Shown piece by piece: positions 24,702-36,730 of a stretch of DNA of 64,000 nucleotides; position 1 is the stretch's first letter; every line of letters starts with the position of its first letter. The translations under genes were made by a program, and so were the position numbers. The stretch covers positions 537,720 through 601,719 of the forward strand of contig MNCI01013900.1 in NCBI GenBank assembly GCA_015680685.1, read 5' to 3'. The notes below the pieces were generated by a model. The model made no database searches. It was not told the origin of the DNA and worked only from the letters and a program-made list of their open reading frames with translations. The DNA comes from Gnetum montanum (Eukaryota; Streptophyta; Gnetopsida; Gnetales; Gnetaceae).

Positions 24702-25023
24702 NNNNNNNNNNNNNNNNNNNNNNNNNNNNNNNNNNNNNNNNNNNNNNNNNNNNNNNNNNNNNNNNNNNNNNNNNNNNNNNNNNNNNNNNNNNNNNNNNNN
24801 NNNNNNNNNNNNNNNNNNNNNNNNNNNNNNNNNNNNNNNNNNNNNNNNNNNNNNNNNNNNNNNNNNNNNNNNNNNNNNNNNNNNNNNNNNNNNNNNNNNN
24901 NNNNNNNNNNNNNNNNNNNNNNNNNNNNNNNNNNNNNNNNNNNNNNNNNNNNNNNNNNNNNNNNNNNNNNNNNNNNNNNNNNNNNNNNNNNNNNNNNNNN
25001 NNNNNNNNNNNNNNNNNNNNNNN
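24702..25023. other. Assembly gap (322 N)
   Basis: A run of N in the place where RT, RNase H and integrase of element B would be expected. The sequence after the gap is non-coding, so the real distance is unknown. Confidence 0.99.
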
Positions 25024-25039
25024 CCACCTATGCTAATCA

Positions 25040-25267
25040 TTTGGGGCCCTCAGTTCTTTTAAGTTTTTGTCTTACACATTTTTTTTTACACGTTTTTGTT
25101 TTACACATTTTTTTTACACCTTTTTGTTTTACACCTTTTTGTTTTCCACGTTTTTGTTTTGCACATTTTTTTTTTACAAATTTCTTTAACCTTTCTTGTT
25201 TTTTTTTTTTTACAACATTGTTCATACTTTTTCATTTCTTGTGTGTGTGTGTGTGTGTGTGTGTGTG
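25040..25267 (+). repeat. T-rich minisatellite and (GT)n microsatellite
   Basis: Repeated 'ttttacaccttttt'-like units at about 25060-25200, then an uninterrupted GT run at 25241-25267. They lie in the non-coding 3' half of element B. Apparent reading frames across it are artefacts of the repeat. Confidence 0.9.
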
Positions 25268-27004
25268 ACTTATTCATTTTCTTAAGTTTGTCACCAATAA
25301 GTGTTCATGATGGTATGAACTATTTTCTCTTGATTGCTAGTGTTTGGTTTTTACCTTTAAGTCATGATGTTGATACTAAGGTATGGTTGTTTTGATATGA
25401 TAGGCAATGAGTCCACTTCATCCATACATCCACAATTTTCTATGGTCTTTCTCAGCTTGGAAATGTACAATCCCTTTTTCAATAATAAGAACTCTAACGA
25501 ATCGGTGACTGGGCATTTCTCAAACTAAGGAAGGACTCAAGGATTGAAAAGGGTGTGACTTCAAGGGAACTTGATGCATTTGTCTTGGCCATTCTCTTGG
25601 GTGCTTGGATGTTTTCTTCTTGTGTTTTCTTACCGTTTCGATGTTACCCAATTATTGGAAAGCTAAGCAAATAAAAATAACAAAGTCTTTGTATGGTGTG
25701 GTTCTCACATATAAACACATAAAAAAAGAAAAAAAACTATGAGAATTCAAAGCACACCCCTTAGACGAAATAATCATTTGGGCTACAAGCATTAGTTATA
25801 GAACTAAAATAAAAATGTTTCCTCTAACTAAGGCCCTTCTCGCTTCCCATTCTCTTCTCTTTCGTTTAGTTGGAATGGTAGTGACTCTTTGGTGGAGACA
25901 TTCTTGTTACTTCAAGAGGATGGATTGGCCGAATGCATTAATGCGAAGTCACTAGAAGTGGTTTGTTTGAGGCCAGACTTGGAATGGGATCTACTAAGTC
26001 ACATTAATCATTAAATACACAAGGGGTTGTACACCACCTTGTTCTTGGGATTCCATTCCATTCTCTTCCCTCCATCCTTCTCTCCATTGTCCACCTCATT
26101 GCCGGTTGTATCATTAGTGTATATTTTGGTTGACGCATTATTTTCTTTTTGGTAAATTCTTGCAGTTAAGACTTTAACTCTTGTTCCAAATGATATTCCC
26201 AGAGCCTACAAACTCTTTGAATGTGGGTTTGTCAGGGCATTAAAGGCATGAGCCTGCTTCGGGGAGGACCCACTGACATTCCTATTTGATGCACCAGTTA
26301 AATTCTTTCCCCTAACATTTTTGCAATCTATTTTATTTTGTTCATTTCCATCTTGACATCTATTTCATCGACATTACAGTTGTCTCTTTTTCTCCATCTT
26401 TCTTGTTCTTTCTTCTTTCTCTATTCTATCGTTACCGGAGGTTCGCTATTAGTCATGGGGGTACGAGGCCCAATTTTTTTGATTTTCTCCTAACCCCTAC
26501 AACTTCAATAGTCACCACTATGATATCTCCAAATCCGTATCAGCCATACCACAACTCAACCAATGGACCTTTCACCGAAGCAAGGTATCAATTGCATTAT
26601 GATTCATTTACCCTTGCTAATATCAAGACTGTGTTATGTGTGTAAATAGCAATCATACAACAAGGATTGGATCTGGAAGGAACACTTGGAATGGAGCGGT
26701 GCTGAAGCAACTATGAGAGGAGCAAGACCGATGGCGTGCTTACGGATGGACAACATAACATGCAATCTTGGCATTGGCAGCAACAAAACTTCTTTCTCTC
26801 TCTTTTTCTCAGTTGCCAAATGAGGCCTGATGTCAAATTTATAAAGTGTTCACTCTTGTTGTCGTGAACACTAGTCTTGTCTTTTCTTGTAATGATGATT
26901 TGTTCACATGTCATCCCATTAGTTCCATTTGAGTCAATAATCCCATACCGTCCCAATATTTTGTAAGGAACTCGAGGACAAGTTTTTATTCAGTTACAGG
27001 GGTA
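25268..27004 (+). other. Non-coding 3' region of element B
   Basis: Long stretch between the microsatellite and the 3' LTR. It shares blocks with 16260-17217, so it belongs to the element family. No pol domain could be read in any frame. The bases before the LTR are cagttacaggggta, a weak polypurine tract. Confidence 0.6.
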
Positions 27005-27872
27005 TGATGGGATGTGATATTGCATGGGCCACGATATTGTGTACGCAATATCATGTCCGCCATGATATCGCATACGCGATATCGCGTCTTCCCCTACGAT
27101 ATCGCGTACACGATATTGTAGTGTGCCATCAAATCTATAAATAAGAGGCAGCTCTTCCTTGTTTCTCATCCTAGGCCTAGACCGTAGCAAATCTCTGGCA
27201 ATTTTACCTCTCCAGAGATAGAATAATTTCCATGTGCCCGCAGTAGGAGCTCCAATGTGAACGGATCTTTATTCAAGCAAATATTGTACCTGAACACAAG
27301 TTTGTATATGGCAATAAAGAAGAACTTCTTGGATAAGCCTTAGAGTGCATGGACTAAGCTAAATAGGCTAAATAGGACTTTATTTATTGTTATTTATTGT
27401 TTACCATTTACATGCTTTATTAGACATTAAATCTTTCTCAACCCTTCTCTCCTAGTTAAGTGCATTCAGTACAACTACTTTGAGCACGTGCGTTACACTT
27501 GGTGATCCCAACAACGACTAGCATTTGGTAACCAAGGTTGCATTGGTTCAGGGTATGAATGATAAGTGGGAACGGATGCTGATGATAGGTTAATTAAGAC
27601 TTAGTTAGTTAGTTAAAGTTAGTTAATTAATCTCTTTACCCTTCACCTTGTCAGCATAGGAGATAAAATCGAAAAGACATAAAAATCATATACCTCAGAC
27701 TTACTTAACCATACAACTGTGACAAATACAAGTAAGTCCGGGAAGACGACGAATAATTAACCTTAAGTGTTCCATGAGGCGTGTAGGCACTTAGTCTGCG
27801 GAATTTGACCGGATCGTGCGTGTAACGCTTGTATTCGTATGGTTGAGTGTAGGGGTACCTCGCCACTCATCA
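27005..27872 (+). repeat. 3' LTR of element B
   Basis: 868 bases. The extra length over the 5' LTR comes from a cassette at about 27014-27120 of alternating gatatcgcg/tacgcgatatc palindromes just before the TATA-like box at about 27135. Confidence 0.92.
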
Positions 27873-27877
27873 CCTAC
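27873..27877 (+). repeat. Target site duplication CCTAC, right copy
   Basis: Immediately follows the CA of the 3' LTR of element B. Confidence 0.92.
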
Positions 27878-28795
27878 TTCTAGGATTAAGAAAAATGATT
27901 GATCCTTAGCCTCCACATGTCCCAAAATCCTTAATCTGGCTTCCTTGACTCTTGCCTTGTTGTGGTTCTTATTGGCTTGATCAGAAGTTAAATCACAAGA
28001 GAAACCAAGGATACTTCTCCATTGTCTAACTTTTAGACTACCAAAACATAAGATAGATCAACAACTGTAACTCACAGTAGCTCATAACTCACTTACTACA
28101 CAATGTTGAAACCTTTTTTTTTTCTTTAAATTTCCATAGACTCTGACTAACTATAACACATAATACTTTGTAGTTTTAGACTACAATCCATAGCAACCTG
28201 CAATTACCTACCCAAACCATGGAAATAAGCCAAAACATACCCAAAAGGCTCCAAAAAACTTCCTAAAACTTCTAGGTCACTTTAATAAAATACATAAAAA
28301 ATGGATGGTGATGTCCTCATTAATGTTTTTTTTTTTGTCGAAGGGGAAGGGAGAGAAAATGATGTTGTAAAACTAAATAATTTAACTATAGGTACATCCT
28401 AAGACATATAGCCTACATGATACATTAAAAGATTTATAGAGGAAATAATAATGATTTAATTGTGCTTAAGTAAAATAGTCCATGGCAGCTTCCTTTTAAT
28501 GAAGGTACTTAGGTTACTAATTCATCTAGATTATGTACCACATAGAGCAAATTTCATATCACTATAGTTTCTTATCTATGTATGGATAATAGATGAATTA
28601 AATGAAATGAAGCTTCTAGCCTTTATGTTTTAAATAAAAAGAGGAAAAATAATTTTGAAAATTAAATTTCTAATCTTGAGAATTTATTTAAGGTTGATAA
28701 GAGTTTGCATGAGACTTTTCTAGATATTTTTTTGAAATGATGGTCGATTTGTTTGTCCCTTTAAGGGTGTTAGAACATGATATAATCGTAATATG
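27878..28795. other. AT-rich spacer, no gene recognised
   Basis: It holds a short SINE 3'-end-like fragment at about 28385-28450 ('aggtacatcctaaga...agatttatagagg') and otherwise nothing I can name. Confidence 0.45.
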
Positions 28796-28917
28796 GGTAC
28801 ACCCTAAGAAATAGAGTCCAATTAAAACTTTATAACTCAACATTGCCTACCATAATTAACCCATGAATTGAACTTTCAAATCAAGAGTTTTTACCACTAG
28901 GATAGTACTTCATTGTT
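28796..28917 (-). mobile_element. tRNA-derived SINE, family 1 (diverged)
   Basis: The minus strand starts 'aacaatgaagtactatcctagtgg', an A-box with one change from the copy at 7931. It runs through 'gttcaattcatgggtt' and ends 'gggtgtaccc'. Confidence 0.7.
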
Positions 28918-29034
28918 ATTTGTTTTTCCTTTTAACTCAAAAGCTACTTACAAGATTATTACAAAGAATGATTTTATTCATAAAAAATTCAATAAGGCCC
29001 AAAAAATACAATTATCATCACACTTTTAAATAAG

Positions 29035-29870
29035 AAAAATAAAAGATATTTGGAGAGCTTCTACATTTACTAAAGTTTGTATTTTTTTATGGTGTCTTGT
29101 TCATCAAGGTTTTTCCATTAGCACTCATTTTAAATATATGCGAAATGTTTTCCCTCAATGTCTTCTTTGTAGAAATGAAGATTCATTTTCTCAGGTTTTT
29201 GTTAGTGTCCTACTGCTCAACATGTTTGGAAATTGACATCTAGAATTTGTAATAACTTTCAACCAAGCATTAATAAAGCCATTATTGGTGATTGGCCTAC
29301 TTTTTTTATTTCTTTTCTTTGCATTTGGAAATGTCCATAACCACTTGTTCTCTACTCTATTTGGAAGCTGTGGTATGCAGTTATTTTCTAGCAGCCAAAG
29401 CATAACTATGACATTTCTTTGGGAGTTAAATACAAGATTCTCAAGGATGTCACTTTTTAATTATATCTTTAAGCAAAAAGGTCCTAGTATAAGCTAAACA
29501 ATTAATTTATTTTCTAAAGTATGATTTGCCTTTTATTTTGGATGCTTAAGAATTGATAGTTTTCATCTTTAGTTGCTATTTGTTTATTATTTTTAATTGA
29601 TGTATTCTTTTATCTTTAAGAGAGTGTTCTCCTTTTGTTTATAAGAAACCCTTAATAAGAAGTAAAAACTTGTGAGGGAGCTTCTAAATAAGGGCAAGGC
29701 TTGATCCTTTTCCTACCCTAGAAAGCAAGCTTTCTAGGATTGGTTGTAATAATGAAAACATGAAACAGCATCCCCAAAGGTGTTAGGCTTTTTCTTTAGA
29801 CTTTCTCTTTGATGATTTGTCTGGAATTTTTTAATATTATTCTTCATTTTTTGGGGTTTGACACCATCCC
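29035..29870 (+). mobile_element. LINE (L1-type) 3' fragment
   Basis: The translation shows the tail of an ORF2: IWRASTFTKVCIFLWCL, a Cys-rich CLLCRNED zinc-binding part of the RT-associated domain, then an AQHVWKL block in another frame, broken by stops. A 3' UTR-like stretch resembling 1735-1870 follows. All upstream ORF2 sequence is missing, as usual for 5'-truncated LINE copies. Confidence 0.75.
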
Positions 29871-30069
29871 TCCTCTTTCTCAAAACCACTTGAGCCACCT
29901 ATCATTAGATAATCTTAGTGAGCATGGTTTGCTTTTTATTTGTATGTCATAATGGTTATGAATAAGAAGCTTGAAGCTTAAGTTTGATGTAATAGTGTAG
30001 GTTATGTCTTGTTTTAAAAGAGATTGCTATTTTGGATCATACTAAGGTATTGTTATATTCCTACATAAA

Positions 30070-30116
30070 GATCATAACCTAGAGGCTCAATGCTCATCCA
30101 ATTAATGTGGGGTCTT
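30070..30116 (-). mobile_element. SINE family 2, 3'-end fragment
   Basis: 'cctagaggctcaatgctcatccaa' matches the tail ends of the copies at 52606 and 56195. The tRNA-like head is absent. Confidence 0.4.
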
Positions 30117-30540
30117 CTATAATTCCTCTAATATATCATATTAGCTACATGGGTGTTAGACCCTAGAAAATAAATATATTAAAAATATAAATTCATATTC
30201 ATAGTACAAAAGCATAGAAGTAGAGGAGAAACTCCAAAACAACAAAAAGGAAATACCTATAATCAAATTATTTTTGGTTCCAACAGCAACACCCACACAT
30301 CCATCCCTATGAATTTTGCCTAGTATTCTATTTCTTTATAGAATTAGTTTTATAGTAATACATAAATTACATTTTTTGAGTGGTGAAGGATGTCAAAACT
30401 CAAAAACATTTGTCTATAGGTACATCCCAATCAATCCATATAGTTAACATGACATATTATAAGAATTATAGAGGAATATAAAATCCTCTTGGCAAGGTGG
30501 GTATTGAGGGGGTATTAAAACCCAAAATAAGTGAAACATA

Positions 30541-30655
30541 TGTACATCCCAAAATTTATAGAAGTTTATAACTTAGTGCTACCTAGTAGAATCAAACCTG
30601 TGACTTGGGGTTACCAAGCCAAGACCTGTACCACTACGCTAACACTTCATTGTTC
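30541..30655 (-). mobile_element. tRNA-derived SINE, family 1
   Basis: Nearly the same as the copy at 7931. On the minus strand it has 'gttagcgtagtggtacagg' (A-box), 'caggtttgattctac' (B-box) and the tail 'tataaacttctataaattttggg'. It lies just outside the left LTR of element E. Confidence 0.8.
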
Positions 30656-30664
30656 AAGATGAGT

Positions 30665-31812
30665 ATTAAGGCTCCAAGTGATGATCTTTTTTTATACTTT
30701 TATAACAATGTTTAATGGATGACTTGAATTGACAACCTATTGCTTGAAAATCCTTATAAGATAACGAGGTAACAACTTGAGCCATTTCTTATTGCCATGG
30801 AATTGTTATAACGATGCAAAAAATTTGGTGCTAGAAGATAAAGAAAATTGCATGTGGAATAGTTTAACTCTAAAATACACAAGCCTTGAGAGGATCCAAA
30901 GCATCCTAAATGACCTCGCTGATTTTCTAAGGACTTAACAAGCCTATTACAAAACATTACAAAAATAAAAGCAAAGAAAAACATGTAAATACTAAGTACA
31001 ACATAGAAACAAGAATGGAGAGTGAAGAGATATGGTAAAATAAGTAACACTACATACTTAGTATTAAATATTGTAAAAATGTTGGAAATGATAGGTTTAG
31101 AAGATATAGATCAACATGCTTTAAAAGCCTCAAAATGAAAAAATATTCTTGGAATCTAGCATAAATGGCAAGATGTGTTCTACACTAAATCTACACTAAT
31201 CTCTCACCTAATTTGCACCAAGAAATGACTGTAAAAATTCCTATTCTATCACTACAAAAGCTCTATTGCTACTACGTGATCTCTTGGCCACAAGTGTATT
31301 GTATATTTTTTGTCAAAAGATCTAAAAAATAGCCTATGATTTTGCTTAAATAGGCCATAGATTATTAGTTACGAATCCCACATATTTTTTGGTGTTACAT
31401 GATATTCTAGGCCATTTTCATTGCCAAAAAATACAACGTGTGTGTTGCCAACATTTTGTCTTTTTTTTTTTTGCCATGTTTTGGCAATGTGTGGAGCTAT
31501 TTTCATGGCCCAAATTTCAAAGTGTGAGTCACCAACAATTTTGGCTTTTACTACCAAATTCACCAACATTTTTGACATTTTGGACTTTCACACATTGGTC
31601 TAAATAAAATTCACAGCATGTAGGCTATAAATTTTATTTTTACATATTAAAAGGACCTAATATTTTGCCAAAATAAGGCCTCAAGGTAGAATTTTGTTTT
31701 TTGATGGGGAACCAAAGCAATTGTTTCTACCTTTAAATTTTCATCAAATTACAATTCAGGTTCAACTAATAGGCTTTTCTAGTGGTTACATTAATTTTAT
31801 TAAGGTGTTTCA
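30665..31812 (-). repeat. 3' LTR of element E
   Basis: Matches the right LTR in blocks such as 'aaataaaagcaaagaaaaacatgtaaata' (30962 and 46191), 'gaagagatatggtaaaataag' and 'acatattaaaaggacctaatattttgcc'. The inferred end is 'aaggtgtttca' at 31812. The left boundary is approximate. Confidence 0.8.
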
Positions 31813-32215
31813 TTAGACCCTATTTGTTGATATTTTGAGGATTGAACCAAGAGATATCAACAAAGGATATAAAACACCAGTGCAGGTTCATCATGAATGA
31901 TCCCTCTCCACACTTGATTCTATAGCTATCAAACCATGCTAAGGAGTGCTCATGACGGTGAAACAAGGTTGCGATGGGACTTCAAAATTTTGAGATAAGA
32001 TAGTGGCTATATTAGTCTATCGTGATGATCACTTTGGTTGTTTGAATGATCACATGGGCTAACAGAGAATTCCAAGTGTATTGACATCATGGCTATGACA
32101 TAGTGGTGACATACTTTGTTGAATAAGACAATCTTCATGCTTGAAATGCTGGTTACTTGATGATATTTTGATTAACCAATACTCTATTGTAGGATTCTTT
32201 GGCCACTTGGCTTTC

Positions 32216-32222
<7 letters not shown>
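31813..32222. other. Element E 3' internal non-coding region
   Basis: Lies between the 3' LTR and the microsatellite. No coding block was read on either strand. Confidence 0.4.
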
Positions 32223-32262
<40 letters not shown>

Positions 32263-32278
32263 AGAGAGAGAGAGAGAG
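32223..32278. repeat. Poly-T followed by (GA)n
   Basis: About 39 T then a GA run. A short direct repeat 'ttggctttctt' brackets the block (about 32207 and 32321), so it may have arrived as a small insertion. Confidence 0.85.
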
Positions 32279-32999
32279 GAAACTATTACTTCATTTCATC
32301 TTCATGCTACATTGGTCTATTGGCTTTCTTAACATTTTCTTCCCTTTTTTGTAAGTGAAAACTTCATTTTGTTTCAATACTAAGGCCAAAATTTGTTTCT
32401 TTTTCTCACTGAACAAAGTGTATTATATTCAATGAACTTTTTTGACAAGCATGTAGGAGGAGATGTCACATGGCCATGGTGCATGAATGTTGAACATAGA
32501 TTTTTGTCGTTAGCAAGGTAAGAAAGGCTATAGTTTGGCTACATGGATATGACTTAAAAGGGGCAATGGAAGTGATGTGTGGTCAACACTATTGGCATGG
32601 TTGAATAAGCCAGTCAAATCTCTTACATTGAGGTCATGTGGTAACTCACTACTACAATGAATCACATGTCTGTGAAAACTTCAGGTTCATCCTGCAAACA
32701 CAACTCCAAGAGGTCAAGAGAACAAGTCAAAGAATACATGTATTTGCAATAGGTTACATAAGGCAATAGGAAAATATAGGCCATCATGAGTTACAATAAG
32801 CAAAACATGAGAACATTGTTTTTGTTTTACAAATTTGTACAAAGTTTGCAATACTTTGAGATGCCAAAAAAAGAGAGATAAGAGGTCATGTTGGCTCTCT
32901 TGTGATAGGCTACAAGGGTTGTCAATGTCAATCATTTGTTCAAACCTATAAATAAGAAGAAACAAAGTCTACAAGCAAATGGATCAGTATTAGACATAA

Positions 33000-33900
33000 T
33001 AAGGCTTGATGAAGGAATGGTTGACTAGATTGCACAATTCATTCCTATCCATGTCTGCTAATTTGAATGCTCCATTATCATAGGCTTTAATAACCAAGAA
33101 AGAACCTTTCTATTTGGTTGAGAATTTGTCTATGTGTTTGCAAACAGCCTTAAGAACAATGTGTCCTTCCTTGATTTTCCACTAGTTTGGATCATGATGA
33201 TATTGTTGTTTTTTCCTCTCTTGATATCATTCAATGTGAGCAAGCATTTGTATTTTTTGTTGTTCAACTAAATCTAGGTTGATGATACACAACTTGTTAT
33301 TCTGCTCATCTTTGATAAAGTTAGATAGAGCTACCCTTAGGGATGAAACCTATAATTCAAGAGGCAAAATAGCTTCAAATCCATAAACCAAGCTATAAGG
33401 TTTGGCATTGGTTATAGTTCAAAATGTTGTTTGTAATCTTAGAGTACATACAATAGTTGTTCATGTCGTTTGCGTTTACTATTTTTTAACATTTTCTTTA
33501 AAAGATTAATGATGACCTTGTTGCTAGCTTCTACGTGGTCTTTAGCTTGTGGATAGTACAGTGATGACAGGGAATGTTTAATGTTTAAGTGTTGACAAAA
33601 GGTTTGCATCTCTTGGCTATTGAATTATGGTCCATTATCTATGACGATATTTAGGAGTAGGCTAAAACATGTCACTATGTTGTCCAAGATGAATATACAA
33701 ACTTGTTGAGATGTTATTTTCCTCATAGGGATAGCTTCAACTCACTATGAAGTACTCAATTATGGTGATGATGAAGCTAGGTTGATTCTCCATCATTGGA
33801 ATGACCATGTAATTTGAGTAATATGTAACTTATTTGGTGGAATGTGCATCAAGCTATTGTACCATTGACAAATGTCACAAGTTTTCACCTTCTATAGGTA
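33000..33900 (-). pseudogene. Integrase of element E
   Basis: The minus-strand translation shows the catalytic core: IVTCFSLLLNIVIDNGP (second Asp of DDE), FNSQEMQTFCQHLNIKHS, then SSLYYPQAKDHVEASNKVI with the Glu retained. An SFLVIKAYDNGAFKLADMD-like C-terminal block follows near 33090-33030. Stops interrupt it, for example directly after IDNGP. Confidence 0.85.
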
Positions 33901-34049
33901 GTCACTTTTTGTATAGAACTAATAGTATCCTAATCACCTAATCACTAGTAGTATTGAATATCAACATCTATAAAATATCACATGAGTGTTTTGGCTAGGT
34001 CACAGTGAGGTTGTAAATGTTTAGCTTTGCATGTGTAGATCTTAGTTAC

Positions 34050-34400
34050 TTAGTTAACCACTAGTTGTGAATCACCTTTTATCATTAAACATGTAATTCC
34101 ATGGTTACAAGCTACCATCATTCCTTTGATTAACCCTTCATATTCCACTACGTTATTAGTACATGAGAATTGGAAACACTAAGCAAAAGATTGGATCTCA
34201 CTAGAGGATAATGATACGATGGTAGCAACACTTTCTCCGTATGCAATTAAAGCTCTATCGAAGTGCATGATGGCCTCATTACGTTTGAGTACCTCATTGA
34301 CAATGTTGACATGTTTGTTAAGGAACTTAGGATCTATGGTCACGTTATCCTCAATCAGGGAAGTTGTGAGTTGAGTGGTTATAGCTTGACTTTTAGTTGA
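34050..34400 (-). pseudogene. RNase H of element E
   Basis: The minus strand carries the block TNNVVEYEGLIKGMMVAC followed by GITCLMIKGDSQLVVN, typical of the extra RNase H of plant gypsy elements. Stops are present. Confidence 0.8.
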
Positions 34401-34849
34401 GGCTTTGAAGATGTAATGTAGGTCAAACTTGGTTATTATGGCCCTTCCTTGACTATTTAGATACTCTCATAAATGTTGGTTGTGATGTCTCTTAATATGT
34501 TATCCTTACATATGACATTGACTTGACTCCTAAATACGTATTATTTTCACTTCTTTAAGGAAAAGACTAGGGCTAGGAAGTGCTTTTCAACCTTAGTGTA
34601 TCAGGTCTCATAGGCTACCAATGCATGGCTCAAGTAGTAAATGGGAAATTCTACTCCATCATCCCATTTTTAATAGAGTAGGGAGGCTATGGACGTGTTG
34701 AAGATTGCAAGGTAGATGCAAAATGGCTTATCCTTCTAAGGTGGGTACATGGTAGGCAATCAGACCAACTCTTGCTTAATGTTGTCAAAGGCTTCTTGGC
34801 ATTGGTGAGTTCACTCCCTTCTTAAGTAAGTGTTGCATGGGTTGTAGCT

Positions 34850-35640
34850 TATCCATGAGCCTCAAGATGAACCTACGAATAAATTGCAATCTACTTTGTA
34901 TACCTCATAGTTCCTTAAGGTTACTATGCATAGATAAGTTGGTTATGGCCTTAATCTTGTCAAGATCAACACATATCCCTACCTCAAATATTATGAAACC
35001 AAGCATTTTACCTATTTTAACGATGAAGATATACTTCTTAGGATTAAGTCTAAGTTCATATTTTAGAAAAAATTAAAGTACTAAGTTAAGGTCATGTGCA
35101 GAGTCATTGCCCATTTTGGACTTTACGGCTCGATTGTCAACATAAACATTAAGCAACCTTAGCATGTAGTAGCTAGAAATGTAGGTCATGCCTCATTGAT
35201 AAATTGCACTTGTGTTCTTTAGAATAAATGACATCATGATATAACAAAAGGTTCCTCAAGGGATCATGAATGTCATATAGAGTTGATGCTTTGGACTAAT
35301 CCTAACTTCATGGTATCCCAAGAACCCATCCATGAAAGATAATAAGGCATAGCTAGCTGTTGTATTGATAACTTGGTCAATTCTAGGCAATGGAAAATCA
35401 TCTTTGATGGTTATCTTATTAAGGTATTAAAAATCAATACAAATAGGAGTGCTCCCATTCTTCTTGGGAACTACCACTATGTTAGAAACCCAATTAGCAT
35501 AATCGATAGCTTGGATGAAACCTTCTTAGTAGAGTTTCTTGATTTCATCACGAATTGCTGGGGCCAAATCTAGTCTAATTTTGCAAAAAAATTTCTTAAC
35601 AGGCTTGATACTAGGATCAAGTATAATGTTATGTTAGACT
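34850..35640 (-). pseudogene. Reverse transcriptase of element E
   Basis: The minus-strand order is YANWVSNIVVVPKKNGS, ICIDFxYLNKITIKDDFPLP, SFMDGFLGYHEV, a GTFCYIMMSF block, then the catalytic box at 35144-35133. The box reads YVDN rather than YVDD, so a metal-binding Asp is lost. PKKYIF and LGFIIFEVGI blocks follow. Several stops. Confidence 0.85.
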
Positions 35641-36039
35641 AAGAGGGGTCAAGTCTTAACATATCTTCATATGACCATGAAAAGGTTTTAATGTTATCTT
35701 GAAGGACCTTGGTGATGTCTTAGACTAGCTTGGGTTTGAGTGAGGAACTTAGTTTTAAGGTTTTCTTCTCACCATTGTGTGTTGTAATAGGAACTTAAAC
35801 TAGAGATTCCTTAGTAATGTCCCCCACCTCTAATTCAAGGGTTTCAACTATGTAATTGGGCCATTCCAAGGACTTCTCTATTGAGGCTATATGGTCAAAT
35901 AGGCTCCAAGGCCTAAGATCTAGGCAATCAAGGTTAATTGGTTGTTCGACATTACCATAGGATCCATTCAAGCTTAAAGGTATGTTGAATTGTGCCCATG
36001 TGTCCATGTTTTGATCTTACATGTCAAAAAAATTCATAT

Positions 36040-36730
36040 TAACTAGCATTTGTATAATATAATCATTAAACAATGTTAAAATAATACAAGATATTGTAGT
36101 AGTAGAACACCATAGAGCAACTTAGGGTTAAAATAAAGTAAAACAATGCAAAACAAGGTAAAGGCCTAGAGAAGGTAGACTAAGGTGAAACAAGGTAAGA
36201 TGAGGGTTAAATGATGTCAAATTCATGTAAAATAAAGTGACGTGAGGGCCAAATGAGGTCAAAATAGTATAAAATAATGTGAAATAAGGTTGAATGAAAT
36301 CTAAATGAGGTCAAACAACATAAAATGATGTCAAATGGTGTAGGGCTAGATCAAATAATGTCGAATGATATCAAAGTAGTGTCAAATGATGTTGAATGAT
36401 GCCCAAATGATGTCAAATGATACTAAATGATACTAAAATGAGGCCAAACGTGGTCAAATGATGTCAAAATGGCATCAAATAAGGCCAAGTGATATCAAGT
36501 GATGTTGAAATCATGCCAAACCAGTGTAAAATGATGTTGAAGGATGTCGAATGATACCAAATTATATTGAATGATGTTGAATGAGGTCAAACAAGGCTAA
36601 ACAAGATTAAACAATGTCGAAACAATGCAAAATGACACCAAATGATATCAATGATGTAGAATGGGGCCAAACAAGGTCAGATGGGATTGAAAATTATAAT
36701 ATGTATTTCTTGAGATATTTCATGATCAAG
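36040..36730. repeat. Degenerate 'gatgtcaaat' tandem repeat
   Basis: Dozens of imperfect short units such as aatgatgtcaaatgatg, ggtcaaacaa and gatatcaa over about 600 bases, denser between 36300 and 36670. Non-coding. It sits between RT and protease remnants of element E. Confidence 0.75.

Larger units (their letters stand above)
20876..27872 (+). mobile_element. Ty3/gypsy element B, complete ends, no visible pol
   Basis: Both LTRs are present (20876-21647 and 27005-27872), flanked by a perfect 5-bp duplication CCTAC (20871-20875 and 27873-27877). PBS is at 21649. The internal region has gag, a partial protease and an assembly gap, then about 2 kb of non-coding sequence. No RT, RNase H or integrase is visible, so this is either a non-autonomous derivative or pol is hidden by the gap. 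LTRs differ at about 20 places in one 240-base stretch counted by eye, mostly C/T or G/A, so it is not recent. Confidence 0.92.

Noticed and set aside
24487-25268. Long frames running through the assembly gap
   Set aside because: Most of their length is N. Only the left part (protease of element B) is real, and the right part is T-rich repeat.
25096-25395. Frames over the T-rich and GT repeats
   Set aside because: Low-complexity translation (runs of Phe, Cys-Val) from simple repeats.
27880-28034. Minus-strand open stretch of about 51 codons beginning VRQWRSILGFS
   Set aside because: Plausible-looking, but this length is expected by chance, and I found no matching splice partner or known motif.
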